Assembly (NCBI RefSeq): GCF_004339725.1
Contig: NZ_SMGK01000001.1
Location: 186,001 to 250,000, forward strand
Reading direction: 5' to 3'
Length of the DNA: 64,000 nt
Source of the DNA: Acidipila rosea
GTDB taxonomy: Bacteria; Acidobacteriota; Terriglobia; Terriglobales; Acidobacteriaceae
Position 1 is the first letter of the stretch. The number at the start of each line of letters is the position of its first letter. Of the stretch, positions 45,332 to 52,946 are shown piece by piece. The notes below the pieces were generated by a model. It searched no databases. It saw nothing but the letters and a program-made list of their open reading frames with translations, and was not told the DNA's origin. A program made the translations under genes and the position numbers.

Positions 45332-45868
45332 ATGAAAGGAAAGCAGCGAGTGTGCCGTGAGTGCGGCGGAAACGCCAAAATCGTGCGGAAGGACTATGGG
45401 TTTACTGAAAGCGGATTGAACAACGTCTTTCTCAAGGACATTGAGGTTGTTCTCTGTGCGAAGTGCAAGAGTGAATCGCCGAGGATTCCGAACCACGATG
45501 ACTTGATGCGAACGATTGCCGTGGCGCTGATTGACAAACCGTTTGAACTGGCCGGTGATGAAGTCCGCTTTCTCCGAAAATATCTCGGGGAAGGCAGTAT
45601 CGCGTTCGCACAGATGCTAGGAATCGACCGTTCTCATCTTTCCCGAGTGGAAAATGGAGCGATGGCGATTAGCAAACAAACCGATCGGTTGGTGAGGACT
45701 GTCGCTCTCGTAAGAGATCCGTCATTGTTGGATAAGCTCAAACGACTGGGGCGTACCCAGGAGATTTTGGAACGTCTAAGCGCCATCGAGCCGGAGACGA
45801 ACCCGGTGCGAGTCCAACTGGACCATGCCGAGGACGGCTACACCTATGCGCTGAAAACGGCAGCTTAG
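45332..45868 (+). CDS. MqsA/YgiT-like antitoxin with zinc finger and XRE-type HTH
   Basis: 178 residues. N-terminal zinc site: Cys8 and Cys11 in VCRECGG, Cys42 and Cys45 in LCAKC. The C-terminal part has an HTH: FLRKYLGEGSIAFAQMLGID, RSHLSRVENGAMAISKQTDRL, close to XRE/MqsA. Predicted to neutralise the upstream DUF4258 protein and to bind the palindrome at 44974-44996. A C-terminal tail of ~40 residues extends beyond the HTH. Confidence 0.82.
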   Translation: MKGKQRVCRECGGNAKIVRKDYGFTESGLNNVFLKDIEVVLCAKCKSESPRIPNHDDLMRTIAVALIDKPFELAGDEVRFLRKYLGEGSIAFAQMLGIDRSHLSRVENGAMAISKQTDRLVRTVALVRDPSLLDKLKRLGRTQEILERLSAIEPETNPVRVQLDHAEDGYTYALKTAA

Positions 45869-45883
45869 GCATTAGAGGAAACG

Positions 45884-46234
45884 ATGACGAATAAAGTGAT
45901 TGACCGTTACAGCATCGAACTGGAAATGCCAGCGGACCTCGCGCAACCTGCCTTGCCCGTGCGCTGTATCGCAACAAACATGGAGGATGGCTCGACGACA
46001 GAAGCATGGCTGACGCTTGAGAGCACTCGTGCGCTACTCAATTTCGCATACGGCCATGAGAAAAACATCGTTGACTCGTGGTTCCAACAGCTCCAGGATC
46101 ACCACTACGCCGACCTGATTGCACAGCATGGGGCAACTAAGCCAATTCGCTGCATCTTCAATTCCGCAGAGATTCTGCCATTTGGTTTTAAGCAGGAAGA
46201 GCTACGTCCGTGGCGTGATGAAATCGAAGCGTGA
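45884..46234 (+). CDS. Hypothetical protein
   Basis: 116 residues, no recognised domain. Acidic, mixed alpha/beta, with TEAWLTLESTRALLNFAYGHEKNIVDSWF-type text (quoted in part), no signal peptide. It follows the antitoxin by 15 bases in the same direction, so it is probably co-transcribed and may belong to the toxin-antitoxin operon. Confidence 0.55.
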   Translation: MTNKVIDRYSIELEMPADLAQPALPVRCIATNMEDGSTTEAWLTLESTRALLNFAYGHEKNIVDSWFQQLQDHHYADLIAQHGATKPIRCIFNSAEILPFGFKQEELRPWRDEIEA

Positions 46235-46326
46235 GCTGAGGCCGATTAAGCAGAAGCCTTGAAACATCAGAGGAAGGATCACAACGCTGCACGAAGAACA
46301 GCCGCCAGCGGCGGCTCGTGCGCGGA

Positions 46327-46367
46327 GATTTGCCGCTAAGAACGCCCCGGCGGGGCAGCGGCAAATC
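46327..46367. terminator. Strong two-tier hairpin between converging transcripts
   Basis: GATTTGCCGCT (46327-46337) pairs perfectly with AGCGGCAAATC (46357-46367). Inside, GCCCC (46344-46348) pairs with GGGGC (46352-46356). It lies between the rightward toxin-antitoxin unit and the leftward integrase, so a bidirectional terminator is likely, although no T tract is present. Confidence 0.6.
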
Positions 46368-46465
46368 AAGAATCATGTCAGTGAGAAGAGTCCAGACTGG
46401 ACAGGAAATCTGCGCCAGCCTCCGCCACGGCTCCGGCCAAAGATGGCTTCGGGGAAGGTTCACGG

Positions 46466-47905
46466 TCAGCCTACTCTGCGGTGCTGACCTCTCTTGGATT
46501 TATCGTGCGTCTCCGCCGCTTTCGATGCTTTAGCCCTGGTAACGTCCACTTCCGGGTGTGGCAGTTCCCATCCCGTCATACCTTGTAGCACGCGATCCGC
46601 GTGCTTGATCGTGTTCACATGCCCATAGTGCTGCTCGATCATCTGCACGGATGTCCCCATCTGTTCAGCAAGGAAGTACACGTCCACGCCCTCCTGTAAT
46701 CGCAGCGTGGCATACGTATGCCTAAAGCAATAAGTCGATCTCGGCACGCCCTGCGTGCCTTCGCGCAGGTTTGCTTTGTCCAAGAGGTCAGCGATCAAAG
46801 ACACATAGAGACTTTTGGCAGGCTTGCCATTCACCGTCGTAAAAACCCGATCTTCCAGTTCTATTGCTTTGGAGATTGAGCGGATGCGTTCCAGATAATC
46901 CCCAACGCTCTTTGGCGCTACCAGCTTGCGCGACTTGCCTTTGCCTTGGACGAACAGCACAACGATCTCACGCCCCTCGCGATCTTTTGCAGGCATAATG
47001 TCGCGCCAGCGGAGATTCTTCATCTCCGCCGGCCTCATGCCGGTGTTACAGGCAATCAAAATCATGTTGTAGGTGACGGTGCGATACCAGGTGCTTGAAG
47101 GTTTGTCCGCTTCCGCGATCCATTTCCTGCCAACGGTATGGAGCTTGCGATACTCCTCCAGCGTGAACTCATCCCTCCGCATCGTCTTGAGCTTTGGGCG
47201 CTCGTCGTAACGCTGACTGGCAGGAACGTACCGCTTCTTGATGGCAAAGTTCATCACCGCGCCAAAGATCGACATCTCGAAGCGAATCGTGGAATCGCTG
47301 ATGAAGGGAACCGTCCGCTCCCCGGACGGTTCCACCTTAATAGGTTTCAGAACACGAATACCGAGAGAATTCTGAGTCTTGGTGCGGCGCTCAGCTTCCT
47401 TGTCCGCAAACTCCTGCGCCATCTCGTCGCTGACTTCGCGGACGCCGTTCCGCTTCAGGCGTCCCGCTCCGTTCACTCTGCGCCAAGCCGGATAGCCACC
47501 CCACAGCTCATCTCCAATCAAATGCACCTGAGTCGAACCGACGTACCTATCCAAGGCACCTTCGATCACGGCGCGTATCTTCTTAGGCCGCGCCGCACTG
47601 ATCTCCCCACGCTGCGCTCGCGCTTCCTGCGTTAGCAGATACTCGCGGCCAACCTCACGGAAGGGATGGTTGAACACCGGGACATCATGCTTCAGCCGGA
47701 ACCTGATGTCCGCATCCTGGTCGAAGGCGCGTTCCCGCGCCACATCAACGTCTGTTGTCTTGAGGGAAACGGTCTTATAGCGGTCTGCCTTCGGAATCTT
47801 CATCCGGCAGTACCACATGCGATGCTCCACATCGCCACGCCGGAAGATAATCAATCCCGGCTTGAGTTCCGCTTTGTCGGTGACGAATGCCATGTTCGCC
47901 TCCAC
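46466..47905 (-). CDS. Tyrosine recombinase / integrase
   Basis: Integrates and excises the element. 479 residues, long for the family, with an N-terminal arm-binding and core-binding part of about 280. Catalytic signatures are NTGMRPAEM (first Arg), CFRHTYATL (His and second Arg; the usual leading His is Tyr here) and MIEQHYGHV with the nucleophile Tyr. These features fit integrases of mobile islands. The gene reads inward from the right edge, with repeats upstream at 47923-47980. The C-terminal tail is basic and low-complexity. Confidence 0.93.
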   Translation of the reverse strand: MEANMAFVTDKAELKPGLIIFRRGDVEHRMWYCRMKIPKADRYKTVSLKTTDVDVARERAFDQDADIRFRLKHDVPVFNHPFREVGREYLLTQEARAQRGEISAARPKKIRAVIEGALDRYVGSTQVHLIGDELWGGYPAWRRVNGAGRLKRNGVREVSDEMAQEFADKEAERRTKTQNSLGIRVLKPIKVEPSGERTVPFISDSTIRFEMSIFGAVMNFAIKKRYVPASQRYDERPKLKTMRRDEFTLEEYRKLHTVGRKWIAEADKPSSTWYRTVTYNMILIACNTGMRPAEMKNLRWRDIMPAKDREGREIVVLFVQGKGKSRKLVAPKSVGDYLERIRSISKAIELEDRVFTTVNGKPAKSLYVSLIADLLDKANLREGTQGVPRSTYCFRHTYATLRLQEGVDVYFLAEQMGTSVQMIEQHYGHVNTIKHADRVLQGMTGWELPHPEVDVTRAKASKAAETHDKSKRGQHRRVG

Positions 47906-47922
47906 TGATTTAGACGTGTTCC

Positions 47923-47980
47923 GTGCAGATTCTGTGCAGGTTTTTTCTGCAAGTTGTTGAATCCTCGTATTTGTGTAGGA
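47923..47980. repeat. Right-edge GTGYAGGA-type repeats
   Basis: GTGCAGAT (47923), GTGCAGGT (47934) and GTGTAGGA (47973) lie just upstream of the integrase gene. The first two are 11 bases apart. The left edge has GTGTAGGA (27378), GTGCAGGA (27389) and GTGCAGAA (27402). They are candidate integrase arm or core sites. Confidence 0.45.
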
Positions 47981-48077
47981 CTCGTATAGATAATATCAGA
48001 ATACTAACTTGTTTTATTGCATTTATTTATGTTATATCTGTCATCCTGACCGAACCGCAGCAGTTTTTTAGCGGGCT

Positions 48078-48917
48078 CTAACGGGCGAAGTTGTACGAGA
48101 GCTGCAGCCCGCGGCCATTCGCGGTATTCACCGTGGAGAGGGAGAAGTAGCGCTTCTCCGGCGACCGATGACGGACAACAAATCCGCCGATCAGGTAGCC
48201 GAAAGTGCTCCCCACCACTACATCCGACGGAAAATGGTCCCGTGCCATCACCCTTGAGGCAGAGACGGTAGTCGCCAGGGAATAGACCGCCAGCCGCGTT
48301 CTCCAGCCGTCATACTGCGCCGCGACGACGTGGGCGAAGGCCCAGACATTCATGGTGTGCTCGGAGGGCATCGAGCCGCCGTCCGGCCAGGTTTTCAGTC
48401 CATGCGGCCAGAATCGCCCTGTGCCATCCCCCGTATTCGGCCGCTCCCGGTCGATGGCATACTTCATCGCCTGATCGACTATGGTTGCGTCCACCATTGC
48501 CTCGCCTGCCAGCACGCCGGTGTCGCGCAGCTGGCTGTTGCCCGTCTTCGCGCCGAGAAAATAGCCTATGGCCGCCGAAGCCGCCGGGCCATAGAGGCCG
48601 CCGTAGTCTGAGACTTTCTTGAACTTGTTTTCCCTGCTGGGATCGACGCCGAGTGTCCGCATGGCGTGCGCGTCATAGTCCAGCCCCAGCCCCATGGCAA
48701 CGCCAAATGGCACAATCCAAAGCAGATCCTTGGGTGTGGTGCGCAGCGGGCTGGTGACAATGCCGAGCTGATCCTGCCCGATCATCTTGGCGCAGGTGAC
48801 CAGCGCGGTGATGCCGCAGTCCTCGGCCGACAGCGTTTCGCTCTGGCCATAGAGCAGGGAGGACGAGAGGAAAATCAAGCCAAGGAAAAGAGAAAGCCGT
48901 CTGAACATAAACTCCAT
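48078..48917 (-). CDS. Exported PAP2-family phosphatase
   Basis: Acid phosphatase / lipid phosphatase-type enzyme in the envelope. About 279 residues from ATG 48917; an ATG at 48929 is the longest start. Signal peptide FLGLIFLSSSLLYG. The three PAP2 motifs are present: KYAIDRERPN (KX6RP), PSEHT and SRVMARDHFPSD (SRX5HX3D), though the family's usual PSGH is PSEH here. It is the first chromosomal gene after the element. Confidence 0.87.
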   Translation of the reverse strand: MEFMFRRLSLFLGLIFLSSSLLYGQSETLSAEDCGITALVTCAKMIGQDQLGIVTSPLRTTPKDLLWIVPFGVAMGLGLDYDAHAMRTLGVDPSRENKFKKVSDYGGLYGPAASAAIGYFLGAKTGNSQLRDTGVLAGEAMVDATIVDQAMKYAIDRERPNTGDGTGRFWPHGLKTWPDGGSMPSEHTMNVWAFAHVVAAQYDGWRTRLAVYSLATTVSASRVMARDHFPSDVVVGSTFGYLIGGFVVRHRSPEKRYFSLSTVNTANGRGLQLSYNFAR

Positions 48918-48960
48918 CGAGCTTACCATTCAGACGGCCTGGGAATGAGATAAGGGTGAG

Positions 48961-49245
48961 TTACTTCTCGACTTCTACCCCGCGCCAGAAGGCTACATGA
49001 TTCTTGATGTTCCGGGCTGCTGGCTTGGGGTCGGGGTAGTACCAGGCGGCGTCCTGGTTCTCCTGACCGTCGATCATCAGAGAGTAGTACCGCGCCTGGC
49101 CCTTCCATGGGCAGGTCGAGGTCGTCGAACTCGGCCGGATATACTCGCGCTTCAGCGCGCTCTCAGGGAAGTAAATATTCCCCTCAACCGTTTCAAATGT
49201 GTCACTCTCCGCTACTACTTTTCCGTTCCAGGTCGCTTTTGCCAT
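48961..49245 (-). CDS. DUF427 protein
   Basis: 94 residues from ATG 49245; the frame continues to 49290 but homologs begin MAKATWNGKVVA. DUF427 signature: WNGKVVAESDT, NIYFPESALKREY, TSTCPWKGQARYYSL and NQDAAWYYPDPKPAA. Family function not established. 43 bases separate its stop from the PAP2 gene in the same direction. Confidence 0.9.
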   Translation of the reverse strand: MAKATWNGKVVAESDTFETVEGNIYFPESALKREYIRPSSTTSTCPWKGQARYYSLMIDGQENQDAAWYYPDPKPAARNIKNHVAFWRGVEVEK

Positions 49246-49378
49246 GGTGCTCTGCCGATTCCCTTCCTGCGTTAACACAACCTCGTACAACTTACCAGAT
49301 GCAGACCATCGGCGAAAGGATCGGATTTCGAGGTTTTCCAGGAGAGACTGACCCCGTTCCGATTTGGTTTCCGATCGC

Positions 49379-49813
49379 TTACGGCTTGGCTCTCATCACT
49401 TCTATCCGCTGACGGATCAGTTCTACCCGCCGCCGCGCCTCCGGGTACTTGTCGAGCAACTGTCCGGTTTTTGCGAGGAGCTCCGGCACCTGCTCGCGAA
49501 TGGCCGGCAGCAGCGGCTGCAGCTTGGCGTAAAGGAAGAGGTTTTCGCCGTTGCAATCGAGAAACATCTCGGCGTTGAGCGCCCCGTGCAGCACGAAGGA
49601 TGCGGCCATCTCCCAGTAGCTCAACACCTGCCGCAGATAAGCATTGCGCGGGTGGTCCATCGCGCGGAGCACGGCAAAGACATCGTCCGCCGTGGACGGC
49701 CAGAACTCGGTCACGGCCCAGTTCCGCGCTGCACGCATGGTCTCCTCCGTGCGTAGTTCATAAAGCTTTAGAATCAGCTGCGCATCGGCATTCGTAGCCA
49801 GATTTGTTTCCAT
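49379..49813 (-). CDS. Hypothetical protein
   Basis: 144 residues, mostly helical. Contains NWAVTEFWPSTADDVF, AYLRQVLSYWEMAASFVLHG and a charged C-terminal helix. No signal peptide and no recognised domain; a DUF4760-like helical fold is only a guess. Monocistronic, 133 bases from the DUF427 gene. Confidence 0.6.
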   Translation of the reverse strand: METNLATNADAQLILKLYELRTEETMRAARNWAVTEFWPSTADDVFAVLRAMDHPRNAYLRQVLSYWEMAASFVLHGALNAEMFLDCNGENLFLYAKLQPLLPAIREQVPELLAKTGQLLDKYPEARRRVELIRQRIEVMRAKP

Positions 49814-49974
49814 AAGTCGAGCGATTTCCTTTAGCGTTCCGAAGTTCCTGCCCTCCCATCATAGCTGCCAAGGGCTGTTTGCCGGGCTGAGAAGCCAGTC
49901 TGTGGATAACAGTTATCAAAGGAGAATCATTATCACCTTCCGGCGCTTTCCGGACCCTGATCGCTCTGCGCTGT

Positions 49975-50011
49975 TGTCCGGAAATGGACAGCAGATGTCC
50001 GGAAATGGACA
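49975..50011. promoter_or_regulatory. Tandem 16-bp palindromes (candidate enhancer sites)
   Basis: TGTCCGGAAATGGACA occurs identically at 49975-49990 and 49996-50011, 21 bp apart, so both sites face the same side of the helix. Each is itself an inverted repeat (TGTCC/GGACA). They lie 74 bases before the sigma-54-like element, in the position of an upstream activator sequence. The likely binder is the NtrC-type regulator encoded at 54982. Confidence 0.7.
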
Positions 50012-50084
50012 CCAAGTGACCTTTGTCCAAGCTCCTTATTTAGCTAACTATCGCAAAATCATCGAGATGCAAAACAGGATGCAT

Positions 50085-50099
50085 TGGCCCTCTTCCTGC
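50085..50099 (+). promoter_or_regulatory. Candidate sigma-54 promoter
   Basis: TGGCCCTCTTCCTGC has GG and GC in the -24/-12 spacing of the TGGCACN5TTGC consensus. It lies just ahead of the adaptor gene, giving only a very short leader before the GTG at 50113. The short leader is the main doubt. Confidence 0.5.
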
Positions 50100-50112
50100 A
50101 TAAGTAAGAGTC

Positions 50113-51372
50113 GTGGATATCGCCAGGCCAGACATTAAGAAGAAGAAGGTTCGCCGCCAGGTTGCAACGGTGGTGGTTGTAGTGCTCGTCGCGGCAGCAG
50201 CAGCGGCGGCAGTTTTCAGGCTGAAACCGGCTGCACCTACCGTAGACGCGAGCACCATTTGGCCCGATACGGTCAAGCGCGGCCCGATGATCAGGCAGGT
50301 GCACGGGTTGGGCACGCTTGTCCCGCGCGAAGATCGCATCCGGCTGATTCCCTCGCAGACGGAGGCGACGGTGACCCGCATCCGGGTGCTTCCGGGCACC
50401 AAGGTTCAGGCGGACACGATCCTGATGGATCTGACAGACCCGCAACTCCAGCAGGAGCTGCTCGATGCCCAGCTGCAGCTGAAGGCCGCCCAGGTGGACT
50501 ACCACAACCTCCAGGTGAAGCTGGAGAGCGAGCTGATGGATAAGCGCGCTGCCGCGGCGACGGTGACTGCCGACTCCAGCCAGGCGCAGCTGCAGGCGCA
50601 GACGGACAGCCAGTTATACAAGCTGGGAGTGATCAGCGGACTGGCCTATAACAAGTCGAAGTCCACCGCCGATGAGCTGAATATTCGCAACAAGATCGGC
50701 CAGGAACAGGTGGACATGAACCAGAAGGCGATCGAAACGCAGCTCCAGGTGCAACAGACCAAGGTGGAGCAGGCGAAGGCGATGCTGGAGCTGAGGCAGA
50801 ACGAGCAAAATGCGCTCGAAGTGCGCGCCGGAATCGACGGCGTGCTGATCGATCTGCCGCACCAGGTGGGAGAACACGTTGCGCCGGGAACGACGCTCGC
50901 GAAGGTTGTGCAGCCGGACCAGCTCAAGGCCGAGCTCAAGATTGCTGAGACGCAGGCGCACGATATTCAACTTGACCAGCCAGCGGAGATCGACACCCAT
51001 AACGGCATCGTGCCGGGGCATGTGAACAGAATTGATCCCGCGGTAGTGAACGGAACGCGCACAGTTGACGTAGTACTGGATGGACCGCTGCCACCCGGGG
51101 CGGTACCGGACCTGAGCGTGGACGGGACAATCGACCTGAATCGCCTGAAAGATGTGCTCTATGTCGGACGCCCTGCCTTCGGCAACGAGAACAGTACGAT
51201 CAGCCTTTTCAGAATCGATCCTGACGGCAAGTACGCCACGCGGGTGCAGGTAAAGGTAGGGATGGCGTCGGTGACGCAGATTCAGGTTCTCGAAGGACTG
51301 AAAGAAGGCGACCGGGTCATCCTGTCTGATATGTCGCGGTACGACAACACGGATCGCGTGCGTCTGGAATAA
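50113..51372 (+). CDS. Membrane fusion / adaptor protein (HlyD-MacA family)
   Basis: 419 residues, GTG start at 50113. An N-terminal membrane segment (TVVVVVLVAAAAAAAVF) leads into a periplasmic body. The lipoyl-type half-motifs are VTRIRVLPGTKVQADTIL and DGVLIDLPHQVGEHVAPG. Between them lies a long coiled coil (about residues 110-230, for example LQLKAAQVDYHNLQVKLESEL). The order beta-barrel then membrane-proximal domain follows. It links the inner-membrane ABC part with the TolC-like channel encoded in the same operon. Confidence 0.9.
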   Translation: MDIARPDIKKKKVRRQVATVVVVVLVAAAAAAAVFRLKPAAPTVDASTIWPDTVKRGPMIRQVHGLGTLVPREDRIRLIPSQTEATVTRIRVLPGTKVQADTILMDLTDPQLQQELLDAQLQLKAAQVDYHNLQVKLESELMDKRAAAATVTADSSQAQLQAQTDSQLYKLGVISGLAYNKSKSTADELNIRNKIGQEQVDMNQKAIETQLQVQQTKVEQAKAMLELRQNEQNALEVRAGIDGVLIDLPHQVGEHVAPGTTLAKVVQPDQLKAELKIAETQAHDIQLDQPAEIDTHNGIVPGHVNRIDPAVVNGTRTVDVVLDGPLPPGAVPDLSVDGTIDLNRLKDVLYVGRPAFGNENSTISLFRIDPDGKYATRVQVKVGMASVTQIQVLEGLKEGDRVILSDMSRYDNTDRVRLE

Positions 51373-51400
51373 CGCAGCAGCAACCAAGGAGCGAAGGCCT

Positions 51401-52120
51401 ATGGATATGCAACAGCCACTGATACAAATTGAAGGTCTGACAAAGGTCTTCTACACGGATGAGATCGAAACGCACGCGCTGTCCGGCATTCACCTCGAGA
51501 TCAAGAAGGGTGAGTACGTCGCGATGTCGGGCCCCTCGGGCTGCGGCAAGTCAACCCTTCTGTCGATCGTCGGACTGCTCGACACGCCGAGCGGCGGTAG
51601 CTACATGCTGAACGGGCATGCGGTCGAGAACCTGAACTTTGCGCAGCGCTCGCGCATTCGCAACCAAGAGATCGGCTTCATCTTTCAGAGCTTCAACCTG
51701 ATCGGTGATCTGACGGTGTATGAGAATGTCGAACTGCCGCTCACCTATCGCTCCGGCATGGCGGTGGCGGAGCGCAAGCGCCGGGTGCAGGAGTCGCTGG
51801 AGCGCGTGAGCATGGCGCACCGGATGCGGCATTATCCCTCGCAGCTCTCAGGTGGTCAGCAGCAGCGCGTGGCGGTGGCTCGCGCCCTCGCGGGATCTCC
51901 ATCGATCCTGCTGGCTGACGAACCTACCGGCAACCTGGACTCGCGCAATGGCGAAGCGGTGATGGAGCTGCTCCATAACCTGCACAGCGAAGGGGCGACG
52001 ATCTGCATGGTGACGCACGATCCCCGCTTTGCAAAAGAGGCTGAGCGGCAGGTGCATCTCTTCGATGGCAAGGTGGTCGCAGAGGGCGATCCGCTGGAGC
52101 ATGTGCTCGAGGCGCGCTGA
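51401..52120 (+). CDS. ABC transporter ATP-binding protein (MacB/LolD-like)
   Basis: 239 residues, a single nucleotide-binding domain. Walker A GPSGCGKST, Q-loop region IFQSFNLIGDLTV, signature LSGGQQQR, Walker B ILLADEPTGNLDS and switch His in MVTHD. The family is the MacB/LolD/FtsE type. It lies 28 bases after the adaptor. No membrane-permease domain is fused, and none is encoded next to it. Confidence 0.93.
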   Translation: MDMQQPLIQIEGLTKVFYTDEIETHALSGIHLEIKKGEYVAMSGPSGCGKSTLLSIVGLLDTPSGGSYMLNGHAVENLNFAQRSRIRNQEIGFIFQSFNLIGDLTVYENVELPLTYRSGMAVAERKRRVQESLERVSMAHRMRHYPSQLSGGQQQRVAVARALAGSPSILLADEPTGNLDSRNGEAVMELLHNLHSEGATICMVTHDPRFAKEAERQVHLFDGKVVAEGDPLEHVLEAR

Positions 52121-52241
52121 AGATAGAGCGCGCTTCCCAGCACACAATCGAGCGGCGAGTGGAAGGCAGCGTGGCCTTGTGCGGATACGTGTGTGGAAAG
52201 AGCCAGCTGCGCCCCGCAGCCAGTGACGGAGAGAAGGTCGG

Positions 52242-52946
52242 ATGATTCAGTTACGCAATATCGAGCGGAGTTACAAGGCAGGTGTGGGCCAGACGTGGGT
52301 GCTGCGGCGCATTCAACTGGATATTCGCGAAGGCGAATTTATCACCATCATGGGGCCTTCCGGCGCGGGGAAGTCTTCCCTGCTGAATGTGCTGGCGCTG
52401 CTCGACGATCAATGGCTGGGCGAATACTGGTTTCGCGAGCAGGCAGTGCACACCATGAACCGCAAGCAGCGGGCTGAAGTTGCGAAGCAGTACACCGGCA
52501 TGGTCTTCCAGAGCTATCATCTGCTCGACGACCTGACGGTCGCTGAGAACATCGATCTGCCGCTGAGCTACAAGAATATCTCGCGCTCCGAGCGGCAGGC
52601 GATGGTGGCCGACACCCTTGACCGATTCAACATAGTCGGCAAGAAGGATCTCTTTCCTTCGCAGCTTTCGGGTGGCCAGCAGCAACTGGTCGGCATTGCC
52701 CGCGCGGTGATCCATAAGCCCGCACTACTGCTTGCCGATGAGCCGACAGGCAACCTGCACTCGACGCAGGCCAAGGAGATCATGGAGCTCTTCCGCGAGC
52801 TGAACCAGCAGGGAACGACGATCGTGCAGGTGACGCACTCGGAGGCAAACGCGGCTTACGGTTCGCGCGTGATTGAAGTCCGCGATGGATGGATGACGCG
52901 CGATACTGCCAATCCCGATATGGAAATGACAAAGGTGGACGCATAG
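52242..52946 (+). CDS. Second ABC transporter ATP-binding protein (MacB/LolD-like)
   Basis: 234 residues. Walker A GPSGAGKSS, Q-loop MVFQSYHLLDDLTV, signature LSGGQQQL, Walker B LLLADEPTGNLHS and switch His in VTHSEA. Close to the gene at 51401 in layout, so a likely duplication. ATG 52242 has GGAGAGAAGG upstream. Its stop overlaps the next gene's GTG (TAGTG). 121 bases separate it from the first ATPase, without a permease between. Confidence 0.92.
   Translation: MIQLRNIERSYKAGVGQTWVLRRIQLDIREGEFITIMGPSGAGKSSLLNVLALLDDQWLGEYWFREQAVHTMNRKQRAEVAKQYTGMVFQSYHLLDDLTVAENIDLPLSYKNISRSERQAMVADTLDRFNIVGKKDLFPSQLSGGQQQLVGIARAVIHKPALLLADEPTGNLHSTQAKEIMELFRELNQQGTTIVQVTHSEANAAYGSRVIEVRDGWMTRDTANPDMEMTKVDA

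Larger units (their letters stand above)
27378..47980. mobile_element. Integrative mobilizable element with defence cargo
   Basis: About 20.6 kb bounded on the right by a tyrosine integrase (46466-47905) reading inward from the end. The left part carries ardC, a MobF relaxase, a coupling protein and a relaxosome-type protein with a palindromic candidate oriT. No VirB/Trb channel genes are present, so it would be mobilizable rather than self-transmissible. Cargo is restriction- and Abi-like genes and a toxin-antitoxin pair. Both edges contain GTGYAGGA-type direct repeats (27378-27408; 47923-47980), and GTGTAGGA occurs at each. Exact att cores are not proven; the given ends are these repeats. 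Confidence 0.7.
49814..50112. other. Regulatory region of the efflux operon
   Basis: 299 bases between divergent genes, containing the paired palindromes (49975-50011) and a sigma-54-like promoter (50085-50099), described separately. A third half-site, TTTGTCC (about 50032), follows. No gene was found. Confidence 0.6.
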
